This document shows positions 18,438 through 26,467 of a DNA stretch of 44,912 bases, piece after piece. A model generated the notes under the pieces. That model had not been told where the DNA came from, ran no database searches, and worked only from the letters and a program-made list of their open reading frames with translations. Each line of letters starts with the position of its first letter. Within the stretch, counting starts at the first letter, position 1. Source of the DNA: Bryobacterales bacterium (GTDB taxonomy: Bacteria > Acidobacteriota > Terriglobia > Bryobacterales > UBA6623); assembly GCA_022826925.1 (NCBI GenBank), contig JAJDTX010000044.1, forward strand, positions 1-44,912. The letters run 5' to 3'. A program made the position numbers and the translations under genes.

Positions 18438-19073
18438 TCAGATCGGTAGATCAGGTTCTGCCCGTATCAACTCCAGGAAACGCTCCCGGTCGGCGATGCC
18501 ATTTGGATCGAGCGAGCACCAAATCTGGTCCTTGGCATAGAGCCGCACGGTCGGCTGCAAGCCCTTAATCGACGGTACGAGATCTCGCAGTGTGTCGTAC
18601 CAAGCTCGTTGTTCGTCGCGGAAAACAGGGTCTCCGTCCCGGGCGTCGTGACGTTCGCAGAGATCCATCCAGCGACTTGCCGAAAACTGCAAGGCTGCCC
18701 TGTTTGCGTAGACGGAGAGCGCGAGCTTCCGAGGGCTCGTAAAATGCTGGCTCTCATCGAATTCCACGATGAATCCGGGATCTGGCACCCAGTAGTCGCA
18801 GCCCGCGAGCACACCCCTTCTCACGAACTCGCCGATGCCGTATCCGCGATACGCCTCCAGCCTCTTGGCCACGTCACTAAGAACGGGTCCGATCGGGGTA
18901 GCCTCGTACGAGTCGAGACGGGTTGGCCAGCCGAAGCTGTGATCGCGCACGGACGCTCCGTAGAGGCGTTCCAGAAGCTGCAAGACGCGTTCCTTGCACG
19001 CACGGCAATTCTGGGAGTGGCGCCTCGAAATGGCTTCCGACGCGAGTGTCTTGGAGATATGCATTGCAATCAT
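18438..19073 (-). CDS. Putative PD-(D/E)xK / Vsr-like endonuclease
   Basis: A 211-residue protein, no named family recognised. A CRAC pair at residues 23-26 may be half of a zinc site. The core is GCDYWVPDPGFIVEFDESQHFT at about 91-112. An Asp (93) is followed about ten residues later by Glu104-x-Asp106 and then a Gln-His pair, which resembles the active site of Vsr-like and DUF559-like nucleases of the PD-(D/E)xK fold. Later it has RWMDLCERHD and a Glu/Asp-rich C-terminus. The start is ATG at 19073, with a second ATG at 19064. The nitrilase-superfamily gene follows after 6 bp. The nuclease role is inferred from the motif only. Confidence 0.6.
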   Translation of the reverse strand: MIAMHISKTLASEAISRRHSQNCRACKERVLQLLERLYGASVRDHSFGWPTRLDSYEATPIGPVLSDVAKRLEAYRGYGIGEFVRRGVLAGCDYWVPDPGFIVEFDESQHFTSPRKLALSVYANRAALQFSASRWMDLCERHDARDGDPVFRDEQRAWYDTLRDLVPSIKGLQPTVRLYAKDQIWCSLDPNGIADRERFLELIRAEPDLPI

Positions 19074-19141
19074 GCTTCTCGCCCGCGGATCAATTGCGGA
19101 CTGCCAGGTGCCGTTCAGACGACTCGCCTAGGATCTCGCGA

Positions 19142-21349
19142 TCACCAGCCGTAGTACCCGGGCCGCGTCCGGACGTGGGCGGCGTGCCCGTTGACATGGA
19201 CCCGGATCCGCCGCCATTCTCCGTCGAATTCTTGGTTGGATGGGTAATAGCCCAGCGTGTAGATGCTGCGCAACTCCTCCGCGACTTGCTCGTAGACCGC
19301 GTCGAGGTCGCGGATCGACTTCGCTCGGAAGATCCTCCCCCCCGTTCGCTCGGCCAGCTGCTGCATGCGGTTCCGGGCTCGATCCGTCGACTGGCGCTGG
19401 CGCTCGCGCCAGCTTCGCTCCACCCTGACGCCGAATTCTTCCGGCTCGAGGAAGATCGGATAGATCGCGCTGTTGATCTCGGCCGCCGCCCGCAACAGAT
19501 CCTCGAAGGCCACCACCGACGGAACCGAGCGGCTGTTTCGCGGCAGCAGGTCATTGTCCATGCCGTCGCTGATGACCACCAGCGCGTTGCGCTCCCAGCG
19601 TCGTCGCGCAAGCTCTTGCGCGTACGAGAGGGTGATCGCGTCGTAGAGCGGCGTGCCGCCCGACAGCCGCGGGATCTGCTCGATCATCTGCAGCAGCGCG
19701 TCTCGATCGGCCGTGAGCGGGCTGATCACCTGGAGGTATGCGTCCGAGAGCAGGTAGATCCCGACTTGGTCGGTTGGCCGGGCGGCTAGCACGAACTGCT
19801 TGGCAGACTCGAGCACGGCATTGCGGTCTCCTAAGGTGCTGGTGCTGCAGTCCAGCAGCAGGATCAGGTTGAACTCGGAGTCGATGTCCTGAACGATCCC
19901 GATTTCCTGCGCCACGCCGTCCTCGAGCACCTCGAAGTCCTCTCGCCCCAATCCCGGAACCGGCCTGTTCTGCTCATCGACCACGGAGGCCGAGAGCTGC
20001 ACCAGACGGACGTCAGAGTTGAACCGCACAGTCTCGTCAAGCGCTTCGGCAGGGGCGTCGTCGGTCAGCAGCTCGTCGCCGTCGCGACGGCTCATGCGCA
20101 TGCGATACGGTCGCTTCAACATGGTGCCGAGCGTCTCGCTGGCCTGCCAGTGCATCCTGATCGGAGAGTCCTCGGGGATCGCGCTGTCGCGCAGGACCAG
20201 CGCATCAGGCCGCACCCCTTCGAGGCGGATCCTGCCATACAAGCTCTGGCGCTCGTCGCGGAGGTCATCAATCTGCCAAGCGGTTTCCACCGGAGGCTGC
20301 CCGGGCGAGCTCAACGAAGCGCGCAGGTGTGGGGGGATGTCGACATGCGCGGGCCTGCGGCCCAAGGCTGCGGCGAACCGAACCGACTTCCACGGCACAG
20401 CCAGCTCGACCCGTCCGAAGCTGGTCTTGAGGTCCGCTCGCCGGATCAGTCCGGTGACCGAGATCGGGCCGTCCACGGTCTCGACTTCCAAGCGTTGTCC
20501 GTAGGGCAGGTCGATCTCCAAGTCGACCTGCGCTCCGTCAGCAGGACTGGCGCTGATCCTCGTCTTGCGTCCCAGGCGCGTCGTCGTCGTGTCTCCCGCT
20601 TGCACTGGCCGCGAGCGGCTGGTTCTGCGCAGGCGCACGCGCTCGGTGTTGACCACCTTGACGCGAACCGCGCCAGCCGGGTTCTCGATCCGCACGACCG
20701 GTTCGTCGATGGATGCGGAATCGCGCCACCATGGATCGTTCTCGAAGTCGATCGGCTGCAGCTCCTCGGTGTCCGTGCCAGTAACGACGATGTTGTTTGT
20801 CACCGAGCGCACGCCCAGCACGGCATAGGCCTGCTCTTCCGCCACCCACTTTTCACGCTGTTGCTCCAATTCGCCCTCAAGAGTCAAGTGACCGTCTTCG
20901 ACCACGATGTGTATCGGATTGAGCAACACTCGTTGGGTGTCCGTGGGCGAGCGTCGGAGGCGCTGCCTGAACTCTGACTGCGGCGATGCCAGTCGCCGGA
21001 TCTCGGGATGCCCATAGATGCGCCAGTACGCATTGATCCGGATTCCGATGTCGTCGCCGGACGATGAGAACAGTTCCAGGTCGTTCACTACCGAATCGAC
21101 CGCTTCAAGCTTGCGTATAGCTCGCCCGATCCCGCGCTTGAGCGTTCGAGTCGTCACCGTCCCAGTCAGGGTGACCTGGCGGTCCTTGATGATGAAATTG
21201 ACCCAGTCGTAGATTCTGATTCCGCGCTGGGAGGAGATGAGCTGCGTGATCTGGTCGACCAGGCGCGCGGTCTGATCTTGCGCCGGGGTCGCTAAAGACC
21301 CGGCCAGGAGCAGCAGCGCAAGGCTCGCGGCGACGGCCCGAGCGGACAC
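19142..21349 (-). CDS. Secreted BON + VWA domain protein (VWFA-related, acidobacterial type)
   Basis: A 735-residue protein starting with GTG at 21349. Residues 1-23 are a signal peptide. Residues about 25-95 and 130-195 look like two BON-type modules (VTLTGTVTTRTLKRGI...VVNDLEL and LTLEGELEQQREKWVAEEQAYAV...VTNNIVV). A beta-rich region follows at about 215-400. The VWA domain covers about 455-735, opening with VRLVQLSASVVDEQNRPVPGLGREDFEVLEDGV. Its metal site DCSTST is followed by GGTPLYDAI and VVISDGMDN, and it ends in RRIRVHVNGHAAHVRTRPGYYGW. This C-terminal pattern is the VWFA-related domain described from acidobacteria. It lies 36 bp downstream of dnaJ. Envelope binding or scaffolding is likely. 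Confidence 0.9.
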   Translation of the reverse strand: MSARAVAASLALLLLAGSLATPAQDQTARLVDQITQLISSQRGIRIYDWVNFIIKDRQVTLTGTVTTRTLKRGIGRAIRKLEAVDSVVNDLELFSSSGDDIGIRINAYWRIYGHPEIRRLASPQSEFRQRLRRSPTDTQRVLLNPIHIVVEDGHLTLEGELEQQREKWVAEEQAYAVLGVRSVTNNIVVTGTDTEELQPIDFENDPWWRDSASIDEPVVRIENPAGAVRVKVVNTERVRLRRTSRSRPVQAGDTTTTRLGRKTRISASPADGAQVDLEIDLPYGQRLEVETVDGPISVTGLIRRADLKTSFGRVELAVPWKSVRFAAALGRRPAHVDIPPHLRASLSSPGQPPVETAWQIDDLRDERQSLYGRIRLEGVRPDALVLRDSAIPEDSPIRMHWQASETLGTMLKRPYRMRMSRRDGDELLTDDAPAEALDETVRFNSDVRLVQLSASVVDEQNRPVPGLGREDFEVLEDGVAQEIGIVQDIDSEFNLILLLDCSTSTLGDRNAVLESAKQFVLAARPTDQVGIYLLSDAYLQVISPLTADRDALLQMIEQIPRLSGGTPLYDAITLSYAQELARRRWERNALVVISDGMDNDLLPRNSRSVPSVVAFEDLLRAAAEINSAIYPIFLEPEEFGVRVERSWRERQRQSTDRARNRMQQLAERTGGRIFRAKSIRDLDAVYEQVAEELRSIYTLGYYPSNQEFDGEWRRIRVHVNGHAAHVRTRPGYYGW

Positions 21350-21385
21350 GGATTGATCTTAGCCCATCGCGAGCGGCTCTGGGAC

Positions 21386-22489
21386 TCAGCGGAAGCCATC
21401 GCGCAGCTTGTCGAAGAAAGTCTCTTCTTCTGACTCCTGGCCGCCTGCGAGTGCGGCCCCGAGCTGCTCGAACAACTCCCGCTGCTCGCCGCTGAGCTTC
21501 TTCGGAATCCGCACGTCCACGTGCGCATAGAGGTCTCCGCGCCGACTGCTCCGCACGCGCTGGATGCCCTTGCCGCGCAAGACCAGCCTGGCTCCCGATT
21601 GAGTGCCGGGCTTGATGGTGTGGGTCTCTTCTCCTTCAAGGGTCGGTATCGAGACCTTTGCGCCGAGTGCGGCCTGGGCGACATTGATCTGGATGTCGCA
21701 GTGGATATCGGCGTCTTCGCGCTTGAAGATCTCGTGCTCGCGCACGTGGATCAAGACGTAGAGGTCGCCGCGCGGGCCGCCGCGGCTGCCGACCCCGCCC
21801 TCGCCCGACAGGCGCAGGCGCATGCCGTCGTCCACCCCGGCGGGAATGTCCACCTTGCGCTTGCGCTGGACCTGCTGCACGCCGCGGCCCCTGCAGGTCG
21901 AGCACGGATGCTGGATGACCTGTCCCGTGCCGCGGCAGGTCGAGCAGGTGCGGCTCATCATGAAGAAGCCCTGCTGGGTATGCACTTGTCCGCGGCCGCC
22001 GCAGCGCTCGCAACGGACCGGACGGGTGCCGGGCTCGGCGCCGGAACCGTCACAGCGCTCGCACGTTTCGTTGCGCGGAATTTGGATCTCCTTCGAGCAG
22101 CCGAAGGCCGCATCCTCGAAGTCGATTTCCAGCTCGTACAGCAGATCGTCGCCGCTCTGGGCGCGCGAGCGGCCCCGGCGCGTTCCGGTGCCGAAGAATT
22201 CTCCGAAAATGTCACCGAAGATGTCGGGAAAGTCGTTGGCGTTGAAGCCGCCCATGCCGGCGCCGGCAAGGCCGTCGTGGCCGTACTGGTCGTACAGCTG
22301 GCGTTTCTCCGGGTCGCTTAGGACGCCGTAGGCCTCGGACGCCTCCTTGAATTTCTCCTCGGCTTCGCTGGAGCCCGGGTTGCGGTCCGGGTGGTGCTTC
22401 ATGGCGAGCTTGCGGTAGGCCCGCTTGCACTGGGCCTCGTCCGCCCCGCGCGGGACGCCGAGTACGTCGTAGTAATCGCGCTTCTGCAC
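21386..22489 (-). CDS. dnaJ: DnaJ co-chaperone
   Basis: A 367-residue type I DnaJ. The J-domain (1-70) contains the HPD tripeptide in [10 protein letters not shown] Gly/Phe region (about 75-105) follows. The zinc-binding region (about 140-205) has four CxxCxGxG repeats: [24 protein letters not shown] and CSTCRGRG. The substrate-binding C-terminal domain is complete. It starts 33 bp after grpE. The dnaK gene is not in the window. Confidence 0.97.
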   Translation of the reverse strand: MQKRDYYDVLGVPRGADEAQCKRAYRKLAMKHHPDRNPGSSEAEEKFKEASEAYGVLSDPEKRQLYDQYGHDGLAGAGMGGFNANDFPDIFGDIFGEFFGTGTRRGRSRAQSGDDLLYELEIDFEDAAFGCSKEIQIPRNETCERCDGSGAEPGTRPVRCERCGGRGQVHTQQGFFMMSRTCSTCRGTGQVIQHPCSTCRGRGVQQVQRKRKVDIPAGVDDGMRLRLSGEGGVGSRGGPRGDLYVLIHVREHEIFKREDADIHCDIQINVAQAALGAKVSIPTLEGEETHTIKPGTQSGARLVLRGKGIQRVRSSRRGDLYAHVDVRIPKKLSGEQRELFEQLGAALAGGQESEEETFFDKLRDGFR

Positions 22490-22522
22490 CTTGCCGGTCC
22501 TCGGTCCCGGACCTTCCGGACG

Positions 22523-23113
22523 CTATTCCTTGACCGCGACCTTCACCATCGAGGCTCGCATGAGGCGGTCTTTGAAGCGGTAGCCCTTCTGGTAGACCTC
22601 GAGGATCTGCTGGTCCGACTGGTCTTCGGCGGCCGGCGCCCGGTCGACGGCGAAATGCAGGTTGGGGTCAAAGGTCTCGTGCTGCTCCACTTCGGCCAGG
22701 CCTGCCCGGGAGAAGACCTCGAAAATGCGCCTGTGAATCAACTCCAAGCCCTTCTTGATCTCGGCCGGGACGCCGTCGGCGTTGATGGCGCGCTCGAAAT
22801 CATCAATGATCGGCAGCAGCGACTGGATCGTGTCCGAGGCGGCGTAGCGCACGACGCCGTCCTTCTCCTTTTGCAGCCGCTTGCGAATGTTCTCGAATTC
22901 CGCTTGCGAGCGCTGCAGCTTGGCCAGCATCTCGTCACGCTCCTGAATCGCTGCTGAGAGTTGCTCCTCCAGCTGCTCGACGTTGACCTCGGGTTCGGCT
23001 TGTTCCGCAGGGGCGCTGCCATCGCCGTTCATGCTCTCGGGCAGGTCCGCCTGGCGGGCGGCCTCGCTAGGAGTGCCCTCAGTCTCTTGGTCGATTCCCT
23101 CTTGTTCCGGCAT
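22523..23113 (-). CDS. grpE: GrpE nucleotide exchange factor
   Basis: A 196-residue protein from the ATG at 23113; a much longer open frame upstream to 23422 has no GrpE character and is excluded. The first 50 residues are acidic, then comes a long coiled coil (VEQLEEQLSAAIQERDEMLAKLQRSQAEF), and RKRLQKEKDGVVRYA and LLPIIDDFERAI lead into the C-terminal beta domain with HETFDPNLHFAV and VYQKGYRFKDRLMRASMVKVA. It releases ADP from DnaK. First gene of the grpE-dnaJ unit. Confidence 0.95.
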   Translation of the reverse strand: MPEQEGIDQETEGTPSEAARQADLPESMNGDGSAPAEQAEPEVNVEQLEEQLSAAIQERDEMLAKLQRSQAEFENIRKRLQKEKDGVVRYAASDTIQSLLPIIDDFERAINADGVPAEIKKGLELIHRRIFEVFSRAGLAEVEQHETFDPNLHFAVDRAPAAEDQSDQQILEVYQKGYRFKDRLMRASMVKVAVKE

Positions 23114-23455
23114 GCCTCGGCAGACTGCTAGTCGCCAAATTTCATCGTAATACAGGGAGTGACGTCTCCTGGCGACAGTGCCAGGAGTGTTGTCGAGCCG
23201 GTGCGAGTGCGCTGCGCCCGTGGGCTCCGCTGCTTTGCCGCGTAAGACTTCAACCCCACGTCGACCCAGGCCCAAGCGGACTCGGTGCATGACTTTCGGG
23301 AAGTAGAGTCTGACCGCACGCGCCACGCCCGATGTCGTCGGGATCTCCGGAGTCGCCGTGCCAATCGATCCGGCTCTACCCAACGTGACCTGATGACATA
23401 ATGAGATTGCGGAGCGGCCCATACATCATGGGGCGGCTGAGCAGGAGGCACCCAC
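23114..23455. other. Divergent region grpE / toxin-antitoxin remnant
   Basis: 342 bp with no gene supported. It contains the perfect inverted repeat at 23166-23187 and, at 23443-23448, the AGGAGG ribosome site of the small plus-strand gene. No CIRCE-type repeat (the HrcA site) was found. Confidence 0.4.
23166..23187. promoter_or_regulatory. Perfect 8-bp inverted repeat upstream of grpE
   Basis: CTCCTGGC-GACAGT-GCCAGGAG, centred 63 bp before the grpE ATG. It fits an operator for a dimeric repressor or a leader hairpin. It does not match the CIRCE element. Confidence 0.5.
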
Positions 23456-23623
23456 ATGAGTTCTAATACCACCGTCCGCGATAAGCGCCCGAAGACCGAG
23501 AGCGGTGATAAGCCGTCCGAAGCCTTTGCACGGCATTTCGGAGCGGAGCATGGCGTCGATCTGCCTCCCCCAGTACGCGTCAGCTACAGGCCGCTCGACC
23601 TCAGCGGCACAGACAGCGAGTGA
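23456..23623 (+). CDS. Small antitoxin-like protein upstream of a broken PIN toxin
   Basis: A 55-residue protein with a strong AGGAGG 7-8 bases before the ATG. The sequence is charged (MSSNTTVRDKRPKTESGDKP...) and ends PVRVSYRPLDLSGTDSE. No DNA-binding fold was recognised. Its stop codon overlaps the GTG of the next gene (GTGA), the usual layout of antitoxin-toxin pairs, and the next gene begins like a PIN-domain toxin. The antitoxin role is inferred from position. Confidence 0.6.
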   Translation: MSSNTTVRDKRPKTESGDKPSEAFARHFGAEHGVDLPPPVRVSYRPLDLSGTDSE

Positions 23624-23846
23624 CCGTCCCGCTCATCTGGCATATCGATACGAACGTAGTCTCCGCGATCATGCAACTGCGGCCCGAGGCCTGCAATGGC
23701 GCCTTGCTCGGCCCGATTGCCCTTGACGGCCTCGGCCGGGCGTCCATCACTGCCTGGGACATCGTTGGCCGCATCGACCGCCTCGCCCCCAGCAGGACTC
23801 GCCGGAACGCCTAGCTGAACGGTTCCGCGATCTTCTCGGCCGGTAG
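23620..23846 (+). pseudogene. Frameshifted VapC/PIN-type toxin remnant
   Basis: The GTG at 23620 overlaps the stop of the previous gene. The first 64 codons begin LIWHIDTNVVSAIMQLRPE, a PIN-domain N-terminus with the catalytic Asp, and continue GRASITAWDIVGRIDRLAPSRTRR, then hit a stop at 23812-23814. Shifting frame by one base restores ERLAERFRDLLGR, exactly the expected continuation, until a second stop at 23844-23846. The remaining PIN domain, with its later acidic residues, is absent. The toxin is therefore inactive unless the shift is a sequencing error, and even then it is truncated. Confidence 0.72.
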
Positions 23847-23867
23847 CTCAGCAACGTCGCTACCGGC
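23839..23867. terminator. Strong hairpin between convergent genes
   Basis: GCCGGTAGC / GCTACCGGC, perfect 9-bp arms around an 11-base loop, lying between the PIN remnant and the end of the TPR gene. No T-run follows on either strand. Probably a bidirectional transcription stop. Confidence 0.55.
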
Positions 23868-23896
23868 GATCGACTTGATGACGGCTCTAGCGCCGG

Positions 23897-25402
23897 CTAT
23901 GGTTCGTCTTCGTTCTCCTCTTCCATGCCCGTGAACGGTTCGGCCAGGCCCTGCTCGCCGAACCTCCGGATGATGGGCGAGGTGTCGCCTGTATCCAAGG
24001 CGCTCTGGTAGTGGCTCACGGCGAGGTCGCGATTGCCAAAGATGTCGTGGATTCGTCCCATGTAGATGTGGGACATCGCGCGGATACGCGTATCGCTGTC
24101 GCTCTCCGCAGCGACGGCGAAGTGTTCCAGAGCCAGATCCGGATCGGCCTCGTCCAAGGCAATCCGACCGAGACCGTAGTTGGCTTGGCCGCGGCCCCTG
24201 CCGTCCCCCTGCAACACGCGTTCATAGAGCTTGCGCGCCTGGTCGAGCTCGTTGAGTTGCAACAGCCCCTCGGCCTGGGAGAGCAACTGGTCCTCTTCGG
24301 AGACCTTGGGGCGGGCCACACGTCGCGGCGCGGGTGCCTTGCGCGCGGGGCGTTCGGCGAACTTCACCTGCTGGATGCGGTCGGCCTCTTGGCGCACCCT
24401 GATGTCGTCGATCAAGGTCTCGTAGTAGCGACGGAAGGATTGGGGCTGCTTCTCGTACTCGGCCAGCTTCTCGTAGAAGTAAGGCGCCAGTATGAAGCCG
24501 TTGCGGGTGTGGTCCATGATGCGAGCCAGCTTTTTTTCTTCCGGCTCGTAACGCATGCGGGTTTGCACAGCGTGGGCAAGCGACTTGGTCAGCAGCAGCT
24601 GGAAGTTGGACTTGTAAGCATCGTCCAGGGCCGGTGCGTACAGCGCCATGCGCGCGAGCGACTCCTTCTTGGCGACCACCTCCGCGTAGCGAATGGACAG
24701 CCGGTCGAGCAGGTGCAGCAGGTAGGCAGCGCGGATTTCCTCGGTGCGCACTTCCGACGAGGAGTGGACAACGATCTTCACGTCTCCGCCGTAAGCGCGC
24801 ATGTTGATGCTGCCCGGCGCGGCCAGCAGATCGAAGTAGACCTTGAAGCCTCTTGCCTCGCGGCTATTCGACGGCACGCGCAGGTAGCCGTTGATTTCGA
24901 AGACCGACTCGATCAGCGGATCTTGGTAGCGCAGCATGGCGTCGTCGTAGGCAGGCTGATAGCGGTGCCAGAGCTGCTCGATGTCGGCGATCTCGTAGAA
25001 CTCGCGCAGCAGGGCGGACAGGCCGCGGATCGGCCGCACGTCGAGCGGCAGATCCGTGGGAACCTCGGCCTTGAGGTCGAAGAACGGAGGCTCGCCGCAC
25101 ATCAGGGCGAACGAAATGTACTGTGACAGGTCGAGTTCGGGGTCGTCCAGCTTGTGCTGCTCGTAGTAGGTGCGCAGCCGGTTGCGCATGCTCGAATCGA
25201 CGGATTCGAGTTCTTGGCGGAGGGCTTTGCGGGCCGGGTGGTCCGCCTCCGACGAGAGGCCATCGTCATAACCGGCCGCGTTGATCGCGGCCATGACGGT
25301 GAACATGCGAATGTCGTTGACAAGCTGCTCGTCCGCTTGAGCGGGTAGCGGCGCGGCCAGGCTGGCCGCGGCCACGACTATGCAAAACGCCCGAAAGACC
25401 AC
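23897..25402 (-). CDS. Exported TPR-containing protein of unknown function
   Basis: A 501-residue protein if started at GTG 25402 (FRAFCIVVAAASLAAPLPAQA signal peptide); the frame is open further to 25606 but would cross the divergent accA leader. A long alpha-helical region (about residues 30-340) with no known domain has segments such as PPFFDLKAEVPTDLPLDVRPIRG and YAEVVAKKESLARMALYAP. A basic linker follows, then TPR-type helices in the last 130 residues (LLSQAEGLLQLNELDQARKLYERVL, ANYGLGRIALDEADPDLALEHF, SHIYMGRIHDIFGNRDLAVSHY). The tail is very acidic. Likely periplasmic. Confidence 0.82.
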   Translation of the reverse strand: MVFRAFCIVVAAASLAAPLPAQADEQLVNDIRMFTVMAAINAAGYDDGLSSEADHPARKALRQELESVDSSMRNRLRTYYEQHKLDDPELDLSQYISFALMCGEPPFFDLKAEVPTDLPLDVRPIRGLSALLREFYEIADIEQLWHRYQPAYDDAMLRYQDPLIESVFEINGYLRVPSNSREARGFKVYFDLLAAPGSINMRAYGGDVKIVVHSSSEVRTEEIRAAYLLHLLDRLSIRYAEVVAKKESLARMALYAPALDDAYKSNFQLLLTKSLAHAVQTRMRYEPEEKKLARIMDHTRNGFILAPYFYEKLAEYEKQPQSFRRYYETLIDDIRVRQEADRIQQVKFAERPARKAPAPRRVARPKVSEEDQLLSQAEGLLQLNELDQARKLYERVLQGDGRGRGQANYGLGRIALDEADPDLALEHFAVAAESDSDTRIRAMSHIYMGRIHDIFGNRDLAVSHYQSALDTGDTSPIIRRFGEQGLAEPFTGMEEENEDEP

Positions 25403-25483
25403 GCCTTCAGTGTAGGCAAGGAGACTGAACAAGGCTGCCACACGGCGGTGACAACGCCTCCGAAGGATCATACCCGCCATACA

Positions 25484-26392
25484 ATGGAAGGCGTGCCAGG
25501 GGCAGGCCGGCGAATGGCGAAGCGCGTCCAAGAACCCAGTGAGAACCCGGTGTCCGCCGCCGAGGGCGATCCCGCCACGGCTACGGAGCGCTCCGCATGG
25601 GAGCACGTGCTGCTAGCCAGGCATCCGCAGCGGCCACATTCGCTGGACTACATCACGCGCCTGGTCGATGGCTTCTCCGAGATTCACGGCGACCGCGCCT
25701 TTGGGGACGATCCCGCGATCGTGTGCGGGTTCGGATCCCTTCGTGGCAAGCAGGTCATGGCCATTGGCCAGCAGAAGGGGCGCAAGACGGAAGAGCGCGT
25801 GCATCGCAACTTCGGCATGCCGCGCCCGGAGGGATACCGCAAGGCATTGCGCGTGATGAAGCTTGCCGAGAAATTCGGCCGGCCCATCGTGACGCTCTTG
25901 GACACGCCGGGGGCCTATCCCGGCAAGGATGCCGAGGAGCGGGGCCAGGCGGAGGCGATCGCTCGAAACCTTTACGAGATGGCCAGCTTGAAGGTGCCGT
26001 TGATCACAGCGTGCATCGGCGAGGGCGGAAGTGGCGGTGCCCTAGCGCTGGGCGTGGGGAACCGGGTTCTGATGATGGAGAACGCGGTTTATAGCGTGAT
26101 CTCGCCCGAGAGTTGCGCGGCCATCGTGTGGCGGGACTCTGGCAAGGCCGAGCTGGCGGCCAGCGCCTTGAAGATGACGGCCATGGACCTGAAGGACTTG
26201 GGCTTGGTGGACGAGATCATTCCCGAGCCGCAGGATGGCGCGCACGAGGACGTGGACGAAGCTGCGATTCTGCTCGGCGATGCCCTGGAGCGTAACCTCG
26301 AAGCGCTCGCAGTCCAATCGGCGGAGGAGCTGGTCGAAGGCCGCTACGAGAAATTTCGCAGCATGGGCTCGTTCTTCGAAGATGTCCAGTAG
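25484..26392 (+). CDS. accA: Acetyl-CoA carboxylase carboxyltransferase subunit alpha
   Basis: A protein of 302 residues if started at ATG 25484; ATG 25514 is an alternative and the frame is open to GTG 25448. The catalytic carboxyltransferase core is complete: LARHPQRPHSLDYI, GDRAFGDDPAIVCGF, QQKGRKTEERVHRNFGMPRPEGYRKALR, DTPGAYPGKDAEERGQAEAIARNL, CIGEGGSGGALALGVG, SVISPESCAAIVW and DEIIPEPQDGAH. The first ~45 residues of the E. coli protein (a helical segment) have no counterpart, so this is a short-N-terminus form. It transfers CO2 from biotin to acetyl-CoA for fatty acid synthesis. accD is not nearby. Confidence 0.94.
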   Translation: MEGVPGAGRRMAKRVQEPSENPVSAAEGDPATATERSAWEHVLLARHPQRPHSLDYITRLVDGFSEIHGDRAFGDDPAIVCGFGSLRGKQVMAIGQQKGRKTEERVHRNFGMPRPEGYRKALRVMKLAEKFGRPIVTLLDTPGAYPGKDAEERGQAEAIARNLYEMASLKVPLITACIGEGGSGGALALGVGNRVLMMENAVYSVISPESCAAIVWRDSGKAELAASALKMTAMDLKDLGLVDEIIPEPQDGAHEDVDEAAILLGDALERNLEALAVQSAEELVEGRYEKFRSMGSFFEDVQ

Positions 26393-26467
26393 CGGCACGG
26401 GAGGGACACATGGTTTCGCCACGGCGCTGGAGTCCTGACGCAAGGCGCATGTAGTGCAGGGGGATCC

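Noticed and set aside
23114..23455. CIRCE heat-shock element upstream of grpE
   Set aside because: I looked for the TTAGCACTC-N9-GAGTGCTAA pattern and did not find it; only the unrelated 8-bp inverted repeat is present.
23839..23867. GGCCGGTAGCTCAGC looks like the start of a tRNA
   Set aside because: The bases form a perfect 9-bp hairpin and there is no anticodon stem or T-arm downstream; better read as a terminator.
24011..25126. Long plus-strand frame antisense to the TPR gene
   Set aside because: Composition typical of an antisense GC-rich shadow; the minus strand has a signal peptide and TPR repeats.
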